The position numbers and the translations under genes are program-made. Of a stretch of DNA of 64,000 nucleotides, positions 33,885 to 45,200 are shown piece after piece. Within the stretch, counting starts at the first letter, position 1, and each line of letters starts with the position of its first letter. Below the pieces are notes generated by a model. The model worked only from the letters and a program-made list of their open reading frames with translations. It was not told the origin of the DNA and did no database searches. The DNA lies in contig CM046299.1 in assembly GCA_025267735.1 (NCBI GenBank), positions 31,263,987 through 31,327,986 of the forward strand, read 5' to 3'. The DNA comes from Mactra quadrangularis (Eukaryota > Mollusca > Bivalvia > Venerida > Mactridae).

Positions 33885-34232
33885 TCTTCAGTTTTAGATC
33901 AAGTTGCGTGTTATCTGGTCATATTTTTCTTCAGTTTTAGATCAAGTAGAGTGTTAACTGGTAATATTTTTCTTCAGTTTTAGACCAAGTTGAGTGTTAT
34001 CTGGTCATATTTTTCTTCAGTTTTAGACCAAGTTGAGTGTTATCTGGTCATATTTTTCTTCAGTTTTAGATCAAGTTGAGTGTTATCTGGTCATATTTTT
34101 CTTCAGTTTTAGACCAAGTTGAGTGTTATCTGGTCAAATTTTTCTTCAGTTTTAGACCAAGTTGAGTGTTATCTGGTCATATTTTTCTTCAGTTTTAGAC
34201 CAAGTTGTGTGTTATCTGGTCATATTTTTCTA
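33885..34232. repeat. 43-bp minisatellite, about eight copies
   Basis: Unit begins tttttcttcagttttaga and ends gttatctggtcata; copies differ by single bases (gatcaag/gaccaag). Each unit contains a polypyrimidine run ending in CAG. Confidence 0.9.
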
Positions 34233-34239
34233 TCCCTTT

Positions 34240-35757
34240 TTTGTTCATAATCGTTTTGATTATATTACAAGAGTGAGCTTATTAAGTGTAATTGCCTGAC
34301 AATATTGATCTCTTACAGGTCAACTCTTTAAAATATGCTACAGCCTATTCACCAACTTTCATGAAAAATTAACACTTTATGTGAAAGCATTGAAAGATAC
34401 ATAGAAACACTGATTAGAAAAAGTTTGTTTACAATGGATAAACTTCGTGTATCTTTTTTAAATTGATTTCCATATTATACAATCCCACATAAAACATAAA
34501 AATATACAAGACTACATGACTTGGCAAGTACAATGGGGATTGTTGTACTTGTCATTATTTAATGCAATACATGTAATTGGTTCAATATCAATTTTATGAT
34601 CTAGAAAGGACAAAAAAGTGCTGAAGTTTGGAATAGTTAGTCTTGATTTGCATTTAAATATAAAGTATTTCATTAGTAGAATGGCAAAATTGGTAACATT
34701 GGATTGGCTTGGTTGTTCTAGAATTCCAAAGATAATCATATTGAAGGTAAAATGTATGTGCACATCTTTAGTGGCAAAAAAATGACAATCTGTTCCACAA
34801 GTGTTGTGAATGACTGCATTTCCAAAACACATGTTCAGTATCTTCATTAGCTTAGTGACAAAAATCACATAAGTTAGATTGGATCAGTTTACATTTATAT
34901 AGATATGTGTTAGCTGAAGTAAGGAACATCAGAAGGTTATATTGAAATTTGAAATGATCTTAATGTGCTTTGTTTATATGTAAATATATTCTTCCCACGG
35001 CAATTCTAGCTCCATTTTAAAATGTGTCCATTTTAATTGAGAGGGGATGTGTGAAATGTCAATATAATGTAATTGTATTTTGTAGTTTACATGCTTGTTT
35101 TGAGATGTTAAGTTTATTTAGTTAAGTAGGAAGTTGTGATTGAGTAAGGAATGATGGCTCTATTTCTATCAGTAAGTCATTTGAAATTTGTCTTATAATT
35201 TGATTGTCTCCTAGCAACCAATTATTGTCCATGTTGTAGATTGCTTAAAAGTTTTCGAAATTGTAAAATTTGTTTATTTTAAAATCCCATAGTGGATAAA
35301 TTTTATGCTTTAATGTACCAATCATTCCAGAATATAATTTTATCATAAATTCTTATTTCTGAATTATTCCAGATAACATGTTAACTCTTATCATTTTTCA
35401 TACAATTTTCCCATTATTCCAGCATATTATTACATCTTGTAAAAATTTTCTTTTCTTAATTTTTGTCTTACGTCTTGCTCTTTTATGTAACTCTCAAAAA
35501 TTAAAATGTTGCCTTTTTGTTTAAAATTTCATGATAATATATTTTCAGTTAGCTATTATTTTTTGTGTCTACGAGTCGTTTTACCCAACTGCATTTCAAT
35601 GAGTTAAGAAAAAAATCAGATTTGATTACTTTATTAAATATCATTAAATTCTTATGAAAATGGACCTAGTATCAGGTTAAATAAGTCAAGCAGTATGTGT
35701 GGTCCATTGTTTCTTCCAAGGAACCATAAACAACTACACAAGTGGAAAACAATGTCT
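34240..35757. other. No feature recognised
   Basis: AT-rich intergenic sequence; no exon, RNA or repeat supported. Confidence 0.5.
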
Positions 35758-38330
35758 TAGGACACAACAAATTGATCGTATGTTCGTCTGATTTCCTGCA
35801 CCTAAAAATCCGAAAATGAAAAAAAATTTGTTGCTCCCACACCTTGAAATTTGAACCGCAACAAAAATTTCCGAATTATACAGAAAATTAAAAATTTGAT
35901 GTCTAAATATCGATATAAATCAGCACCATTTCACTATTACGGTAAAAACAGTGATGTATTCTTGATAACATACGGCATTAGAAATTACAATGACACATTT
36001 CTTTGTTCAGAAATATGATAACTACATGCTGACTTAGTCCTTAAAAGAATAGTAAATACATTTTCACAATTCTTATTTTTTTGCTATCTAGTTATGTTAC
36101 CTAGAATTAATTAAAGGAATACCATAGACAAATGAAGTTATCTTTTACTGTTGCATTCATGAAGATATTAAAAACAAGAAAGATAATGTGGGAGCCACAT
36201 TAAAGCCGGATTTTTCTGCATATGGAAACATTGAGAACAAGTTTACGTTGTTACAAAAGAAAGTCATTTGAAATATTGCTTATCAGAAGGAATACAAAGG
36301 GCAATAATTAATCTTAAAGGAAAAGAGTTTCAGTAACTATATATATGTCCTATTGTATCTTTTCTGAGTATTTTGTTGGTATTTGACTGAGATGGCATAA
36401 GACATGAAAACTATAGATGAAAATAATGCAAAGCTAATGATATGAAATTGGCGAGAGAATTTTGTTAAAAAAAAATCTTGTATGGCAAATGGTGAAATTG
36501 TTGAAACAAAATGGCGGGAAAATATGACTGGAAAATGCCAGAATACTTGCTATTGGAGAGATCCAACATACTGAAACCTTTAACATAAAAAATACAAAGG
36601 GAAATAATCCATATTTAAGCCAAGTAGAGTTGCCGTTACTGTCTAATTCTTTCAACAGATGGTATGTAATCATTGTATGAAATTTCATAATAATCTAACC
36701 ATAAATGGCAGAGATACCCAACAATTTGAAAGCTTTAACACAAAAATAACTAAGGGAAATTATCCATTTTTAAGCCAGGTAGAGTTGTGGTTACTGTCTA
36801 ATTCTTTTCAACAGATCGTATGTAATCATTGTATGAAATTTCATAAACATCTAACCATAAATGGCAGAGATATCCAACAACTTGAAAACTTTAACACAAA
36901 AATAACAAAAGTAAATAATCCATTATTAAGCCAGGTAGAGTAGCGGTTACTGTCTAATTCTTTTCAACAGATGATATGTAATCATTGTATGAAATTTCGT
37001 AAACATCAAACCATAAATAACAGAGATATCCAACAATTTGAAAACTTTAACACAAAAAACAAGGGAAATAATCCATTATTAAGCCAGGTAGAGTTGCTGT
37101 TACTGTCTAATTCTTTTCAACAGATGGTATGTAATCTTTGTATGAAATTTCATAAACATCTAACCATAAATGGCTGAGATATCCAACAATTTGAAAACTT
37201 TAATGCAAAAAACAAAGGGAAATAATCCATTATTAAGCCAGGTAGAGTTGCTATTACTGTCTAATTCTTTTCAACAGATGGTATGTAATCATTGTATGAA
37301 ATTTCGTAAACATCTAACCAGAAATGGCAGAGATATCAAACAATTTGAAATTGAATGCAAAAATTACAAAGGGAAATAATCCATAATTAAGCCAGGTAGA
37401 GTTGTGGTTACTGTTTAATTCTTTGCAACAGATGGTATGTAATCATTGTATGAAATTTTATAAACATCTAACCATAAATTGCAGAGATATCCAACAATTT
37501 GAAAACTTTAACACAAAAAAAAACAAAGGGAAATAATCCATTTTTAAGCCAGGTAGAGTTGTGGTTACTGTCTTAATCTGTTCATCACATGGTATGTTAT
37601 CATTGTATGAAGTTTCGAAAAAATCTGACAATAAATGGCAGAAATATATGCTAAATTAAAAACTTTAACGCAATTGTTAACGACACCAGACACCCGAAAT
37701 TATAAAGGGCAATAATCCATAATTAAGCAAGGTAGAGTTATGGTTACTGTCTAATTCTGTTCATCACATGGTATGTTATCATTGTATAAAGTTTCGTAGA
37801 GATCTGACTTTAAATGGCAGAAATATATAGTACATTAAAAACTTTAACGCAATTGTTAACGACACCGGATGCCCGCCCGCCGCCCATCCGCCCGCCAGTG
37901 TTCGCCAAACTATTAGCCGAATTTTTTCGTTGAAAAATCCGGCTAAAAAAGTAAGGAATGAAATATGTTTAGGGTAGTAACATCGTAAATGCAGAATTCA
38001 TACTCAAATGTGCATGATTATGACACACCAACATAGTATAAATGACTATTGTTACTAATAACCACTATAAAGTTATTACATGTACTTATGCTTTAAAAAA
38101 TGACCTTCAAATGTTTTTCTAAAAGAAAGTCCATAATTACCATTGTCCATAATATGCCTTTTTTAACTTTTAGAAAATAAATCTCTTAGAAACCACAATA
38201 ATTTATCATTCACTTTTTGCTCGCTTCTTAAAATTCGAAATATGAAATATAATATTTTTATTATCGCTCCATTTTTTTTTTGGGGGGGGGGGCAAAATCC
38301 ATAGAACATCTGATCAATTTGTTGTGGCCT
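35758..38330. mobile_element. Inverted-repeat element, copy 2, split by a nested insertion
   Basis: Ends taggacacaacaaattgatc and gatcaatttgttgtggcctg are inverted. Left (35758-36173) and right (about 38120-38330) pieces match the two halves of copy 1. The tandem-core element at 36174-37946 interrupts it. A poly(T)-poly(G) run is at 38271-38292. Confidence 0.7.
36174..37946 (+). mobile_element. Tandem-core element with about eight 155-bp units
   Basis: Starts ACAAGAAAGATAATGTGG with a hairpin ATGTGG-gag-CCACAT. AGCCGGATTTTTC (36204) and GAAAAATCCGGCT (37932) form inverted inner ends. The marker 'gtatgtaatcattgtatg' recurs at 36662, 36818, 36974, 37127, 37281, 37435, 37592 and 37771, spacing 153-157 then 179. 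Short open frames through the array reflect repeat drift, not a gene. Confidence 0.85.
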
Positions 38331-38589
38331 GAGGTTGATTGGGACAGCGCCCATTGCCTTTGGATACAAGTGTTGACGTAACAATTAAAACAAAACAATC
38401 AAACATTACAACCATTCAATTTTTTTATTCTTTTTCTCATATAACAATATCAGACAGAAGAATACATCATTTATATGAAATTGTTTTGAGTTCATTAGAG
38501 ATTATTAAGAGGCTAGTAACCTGAACACTATAAATCAAACAAATACAACTGGATAGAGAGCAAGAGTATGACAAGCTACCAGCTATTAC

Positions 38590-38855
38590 TAGATTTAACG
38601 CCGTGTCAACACAATTTAGGTCATTTTACAGCGTCCAGCTCACCAACCTAGCTTTCCTGGACCATTGTCTATAACCAGTACTCACCTACCCTTCCACAAG
38701 GCCGGAAACTATCTAATCAATGGAGGAAAATTGACATTATTGTCAAATTTTCATGGAAGGGTATAACCTACCCGGGTGGGATTCAAACCCACACCCCCTT
38801 GGGCACGAGATTCCAAATCCCTGCGTGCTACTAACTGCGCTATCTACCAGGGTTC
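38590..38855 (-). mobile_element. tRNA-derived SINE, family 1, reverse
   Basis: Tail complement (tttaacgccgtgtcaacacaatttagg) at left, box B complement (gggattcaaaccc) and head complement at right. It lies downstream of the URB2-like gene's 3' end. Confidence 0.88.
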
Positions 38856-38972
38856 ATTCATTGAAGATATTTGACTGTAATTTAAATATCTCTAACTATA
38901 ATATATAAGTATAATCTAACCACACTATATCATCAATAATCTAAATAAAAAAAGTTATAGGACTTGTCAATA

Positions 38973-38978
38973 TTTATT
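38973..38978 (-). terminator. Candidate poly(A) signal of the URB2-like gene
   Basis: Minus-strand AATAAA about 165 bases beyond the stop codon at 39140. Other A-rich options exist nearby, so the true site is not proven. Confidence 0.5.
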
Positions 38979-39139
38979 TTTGATGTTACATTTTAATATC
39001 TGTACATAGGTTGACATTCAAAATGACGTTACACATTAACATCTTAAGATCTTCATATTATTATGTAATAGATCTAAAATGGCACACTGGCATTTCTGAT
39101 GTCACTTACTGGTGAACATTACATGTATAAATGTATAGT

Positions 39140-39295
39140 CTATATTCTACCATGATATTTATGGAACTTGTTATATTTAGTATATAAAAGTTTAAACACT
39201 TCAGTAACACCATGATTTAATACAACATGTAGTTGTGTAATAGCATGTTTATCACATATATCTAACATCTTGTATATAGCTGGTAATATAGCTCT
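39140..39295 (-). CDS. URB2: URB2-like terminal exon
   Basis: RAILPAIYKMLDICDKHA, then QLHVVLNHGVTEVFKLLY, TKYNKFHKYHGRI and stop (39140-39142). Acceptor 'tatttcag', phase 0. This is the segment most diagnostic of the URB2 C-terminus: LDxC, then a conserved V-F-x-x-L-Y-x-x-Y stretch. Confidence 0.8.
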   Translation of the reverse strand, partial: RAILPAIYKMLDICDKHAITQLHVVLNHGVTEVFKLLYTKYNKFHKYHGRI

Positions 39296-42200
39296 CTGAA
39301 ATAAAACATTCATACCAATTAAAAAGTCATCGATAATAGATGATAACTCATACATAATTATCAATAAACCATACATATCAGTGGGAAAAAAGGGCCTAAA
39401 TGGCCTTATATCATTTACCTGAGAGCATATAAGGATTTAATGAAAATCAGCACACAATTGTGACCATAATAGTAAAATCAAACCAAAATGAGTAAACAAT
39501 GTTTTCCTTTGAATTGACTGAGGGATCTAAGTTTTGACCAAAGTAGCCCATTTTTAAGCTCTACACTGATATCATTGATATTAGGCTACTAACTATCTTT
39601 GATGAATAATGATGCAAACATAAGGCCTCTTGAGTGTAAAAGTCTTTAAAAGTTGACAATGTACAACCCACAATGGATGCCATACAATTCACAATAGTTT
39701 AATCTGAAAGCTTTGTGATCAACAATGTGAGTGCTCGAGGCGACATCAAGCACTCTCGTTCTGAACGCGATTCTGCTTGAGAAGTGTTTCACTTAAACAT
39801 CAAAGATGGCAGCTGGAAAAATTTAAATTTTTTATCTTAAAGAATTATCCCTGAAAAGTGGGATGCAAACGTGTGTGTTACTTATTCCGCATAACATATC
39901 CACGCAATGCATATAATAGAATTTATTTGGTACAGTAAATTGTATCATGAAGATTCATATATGATAAAAAATGTGAAAGATCTCAAGTATCAGCAGAAAT
40001 AATTGTTCACCAACTACTATTTTCAATAATGTGCTGTATGACGTCACCTTGGATTTTACAACGAGCACTTACAATCGTAAATTAGCCAAACAATTCGCGA
40101 AGCAGGAGCGAGCGCTCACATTGTTGAACACACCTCAGGTGTGCTAATAAATCATTGACTTTTGTTTATAAATTACCACAGGTGACCGGCACAGTCCCTA
40201 ATCAATAACACTATATGTACATATAAGGTATATTACTAAAAAATGATAGTTTTTAACCAATTTCACTTGCCAGTTTCTCCATTTTAAATATATTTATTGC
40301 ACTTATTTAATAATGCATGTGAAGCTAAGGGTTTGCTCTTTCAAATGACACCAACATCTTTTGCATACGCCTGGTAATACAGTTATAAGCCGATTTTGAA
40401 CATCACAACTAAACAGATTTAGTTAAGTTGATACCGAAGTCGCAAGAACTACATACATGTACTACAGTACACTATAGACGTTAAGTCAGACCAAAGAAAT
40501 ATTGTCTGGTTCCCAGTCTTACTTCGATAGGTAAAAGGACGTCAGGCAAAGCAGAAATATGGCTGCACCCGAATTTATTGTACAAGATATTGGATAATCA
40601 TATTTTCAAATGAAAATTTATCACTATGAAGGCTTAAATCAAATGATCTTAGTACAAGAACTACAGTGAATACCTTATATAAGGCTTTAGGTTCCATTCA
40701 TGCTTAAAGTATCCAAAATTCTAACGAGACTATTCAATGTCCAAATTGTGTCCACTTTGAGGACATGGTTTTTGGTTGAGCGTTCCCTATATTTGAGTCC
40801 AAAATGAAATGTCGACTTGATATGACATATGTACATGTAGTACTAAACTCCTACTAAATTTACATCAGAAAATGATCATGCCAAATTAAGAAAAAGTAAA
40901 AAAAGTTTGTAACCTTAAGATAAATTTAGGGCGCAGCCAGTAATGAAAAAGGTAAGGGCCAGGTAATCCAGACTATAAGAAATACAGCTTAGACGCATGG
41001 AGTCTGTTACAAATCAAGTCTAGATTTAATTTTGTAAAGTTTCAAAACCATCTAGCTAATATAAAACAAGAGCTGTCTGTAAGACAGAGCGCTTGACTTT
41101 TTTAAGTTCTTAGGAATCGATGTTATGGCCATTGATAGTAAGGTGGAAGAAGTGATGATGAATAATCATTTCAAGTTTGAGGTGAATGTCTTTGATGGTA
41201 TTGAAGTTTGTAAAAACTTTAACCTTGATTTTGGATGTTTTCTAAGTAAAAAGGGGGCAAAACTCCTAAAACAGTGGAGCCAGGGTTATGGGCCTTTATA
41301 GCAAGATGGAAGTAGTAATGATGAATAAGTAGTCCAAGTTTGAGTTGAATATCTTCGATAGTATTGAAGATATTTAAATTTGTAGAAACTTTTGCTTTGA
41401 TTTGCAACGCCAAACGCCTACACTCGGTGACAACAGAAGCTCTCATTTTCTTCAAAAAGTTTAGCTAAAAACTATAAAACCCTAGTTGAGAGGCTAGAAG
41501 TATGTAATACGTGTATTGTTAAATAAATCTTACCTGTATAGCAGGTAACATTGTAAGTTTTTGTACAGCAGACAAATAATCTGGTATAATATATACAGCT
41601 ACCTTACCAAACTCTACTCTGTGAGTAGCTATCAATGAAAATAACCTGAAATATATCAGATATTCTAATTTAATAAGAGCATAACTTGTACATGTATTCT
41701 ACTTAAACAATTTAATTTTTCCAGTATTTTTTGTCATATGATATGAATACGCAAGAACCAGCAGTATATAAGTAACAACCAGCAGCATATACATAACAAC
41801 CAGCAGTATATACGTAACAACCAGCAGTATATACATAACAACCAGCAGTATATATGTAACAACCAGCAGTATATACATAACAACCAGCAGTATATATGTT
41901 ACAACAAGCAGTATATACATAACAACCAGCAGTATATACGTAACAACCAGCAGTATATATGTTACAACCAGCAGTATATACGTAACAACCAGCAGTATAT
42001 ACGTAACAACCAGCAGTATATACGTAACAACCAGCAGTATATACGTAACAACCAGCAGTATATACGTAACAACCAGCAGTATATACGTAACAACCAGCAG
42101 TATATATGTAACAACCAGCAGTATAAACGTAACAACCAGCAGTATATACGTAACAACCAGCAGTATATACGTAACAACCAGCAGTAAATACGTAACAACC

Positions 42201-45200
42201 AGCAGTATATACGTAACAACCAGCAGCATATACGTAACAACCAGCAGTATATATGTAACAACCAGCAGTATATACATAACAACCAGCAGTATATACGTAA
42301 CAACCAGCAGCATATACATAACAACCAGCAGTATATATGTAACAACCAGCAGTATATACGTAACAACCAGCAGCATATACATAACAACCAGCAGTATATA
42401 CGTAACAACCAGCAGTATATACGTAACAACCAGCAGTATATATGTAACAACCAGCAGTATATATGTTACAACCAGCAGTACATATACATAACAACCAGCA
42501 GTACATATACATAACAACCAGCAGTATATATGTAACAACCAGCAGTATATACGTAACAACCAGCAGTATATACGTAACAACCAGCAGCATATACATAATA
42601 ACAACCAGCAGCATATACATAATAACAACCAGCAGCATATACATAATAACAACCAGCAGTATATATGTAATAACAACCAGCAGCATATATGTTACAACCA
42701 GCAGTATATACGTAACAACCAGCAGTATATACGTAACAACCAGCAGTATATACGTAATAACATCAAGCAGCATATACATAATAACAACCAGCAGTATAAA
42801 CGTAACAACCAGCAGTATATATGTAATAACAACCAGCAGTATATACGTAACAACCAGCAGTATATATATGTAACAACCAGCAGTATATACGTAACAACCA
42901 GCAGTATATACGTAACAACCAGCAGTATATATACGTAACAACCAGCAGTATATACGTAATAACATCAAGCAGCATATACATAATAACAACCAGCAGTATA
43001 TACATAACAACAAGCAGTATATATGTAACAACAAGCAGTATATACGTTACAACCAGCAGCATATACGTTACAACCAGCAGTATATACATAATAACAACCA
43101 GCAGTATATACGTAACAACCAGCAGTATATACGTAACAACCAGCAGTATATAAGTAACAACCAGCAGTATATACGTAACAACCAGCAGTATATACGTAAC
43201 AACCAGCAGTATATACGTAACAACCAGCAGTATATACGTAACAACCAGCAGTATATATGTAACAACCAGCAGCATATACGTAACAACCAGCAGTATATAT
43301 GTAACAACCAGCAGTATATACGTAACAACCAGCAGTATATATGTAACAACCAGCAGCATATACGTAACAACCAGCAGTATATATGTTACAACAAGCAGTA
43401 CATATACATAACAACCAGCAGTATATATGTTACAACCAGCAGTATAAACATAACAACCAGCAGTATATATGTTACAACCAGCAGTATAAACATAACAACC
43501 AGCAGTATATATGTTACAACCAGCAGCATATACATAACAACCAGCAGTATATATGTTACAACAAGCAGTACATATACATAACAACAAGCAGTACATATAC
43601 ATAACAACCAGCAGTATATACGTAACAACCAGCAGTATAAACATAACAACCAGCAGTATATATGTAACAACCAGCAGTACAAACATAACAACCAGCAGTA
43701 TATATGAAACAACCAGCAGTACAAACATAACAACCAGCAGTATATATGTAACAACCAGCAGTACAAACATAACAACAAGCAGTATATATGTAACAACCAG
43801 CAGTACATACATAACAACCAGCAGTATATATGTAACAACCAGCAGTACAAACATAACAACAAGCAGTATATATGTAACAACCAGCAGTACATACATAACA
43901 ACCAGCAGTATATATGTAACAACCAGCAGTACAAACATAACAACCAGCAGTATATATGTAACAACCAGCAGTATATACATAACAACCAGCAGTATATATG
44001 TAACAACCAGCAGTACAAACATAACAACAAGCAGTATATATGTAACAACCAGCAGTACATACATAACAACCAGCAGTATATATGTTACAACAAGCAGTAC
44101 ATACGTAACAACCAGCAGTATATATGTTACAACAAGCAGTACATACGTAACAACCAGCAGTATATATGTAACAACCAGCAGTATATACGTAACAACCAGC
44201 AGTATATACATAATAACAACCAGCAGTATAAACATAACAACCAGCAGTATATATGTTACAACAAGCAGTACATACGTAACAACCAGCAGTATATATGGAA
44301 CAACCAGCAGTACATACGTAACAACCAGCAGTATATATACTTAACAACCAGCAGCATATACATAATAACAACCAGCAGCATATACATAACAAGAGCTCCG
44401 CTGGGCGGGGCATTATACGCCCGTGTGCAGTCCATGCTGTGTTCTATCTCATATAAAGTCCCTGTGACCTTGACCAATGACCCCGGGATCTCAGAGTAGG
44501 TCCCATTCTTAACAGGAGGGCTATCCAAAGCAAAGATTTTGAGAACCTAGGTACAGCCATGGTTGATTTATCACTGACACAAAGTTTTCCCATACAAACT
44601 TCCAGTGACCTTGACCCTGGGGCCTCAGAACCAAAAGTTCTCGCCCTTGACCCAAAGAGTATTGATACATAAAATTTGGTGATCTTAGGTAAAGTTGGTT
44701 GTTGGACAAGGTTTTTCCTCATGATTTTTCTTTTGACTTTAACCTTTAACCCAGGGACCGAAAACCAAAGGGGCATATGCTAGACATTAAGGCTACCCTT
44801 AAATAAGATTTGGAAAACCTACAATGTAGGTACAATTATTATTGAGTTACTGTCCGGAAAATGTTTCAATATGAATTAAGTCCCTGTGACCTTGACTTTT
44901 GTCCCTGGGGTTTCCAAATCAAAAGAGAACATCAAATACCAAAGAGCTATCAACACATTACATCTTGACAAATGGGCCGATCCACATAAAATTTGGTTAA
45001 CCTAGGTACAATCATTGTTTAGTTATTGTCCGGACAAGGATTGTCCATATGATGCCCCTGTGACCTAGATCTTTGACCCAGTTTTGACCCAAATTGGGAA
45101 CATCCTTAACACATGGGCTACCCTCACATAAAATTTGGTGAACTAAATTCATTTACTTATTAAATATAGCATTATTTCCATGGTTTGCCATTTTGACTTT

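Noticed and set aside
34512..34868. 118-codon minus-strand frame
   Set aside because: AT-rich with low-complexity hydrophobic sequence, no splice partners and no family resemblance.
36659..37379. Plus-strand frames repeating 'MVCNHCMKFHKHLTING'
   Set aside because: Cys/His content looks zinc-finger-like, but the frames follow the 155-bp repeat and break at each unit.
41699..44413. Very long open frames (up to 490 codons) in the left 21-bp minisatellite on both strands
   Set aside because: Unit lengths of 21 and 24 bp are multiples of three and lack stops, so several frames stay open by arithmetic. The products are simple heptapeptide repeats with no start, leader or splice context.
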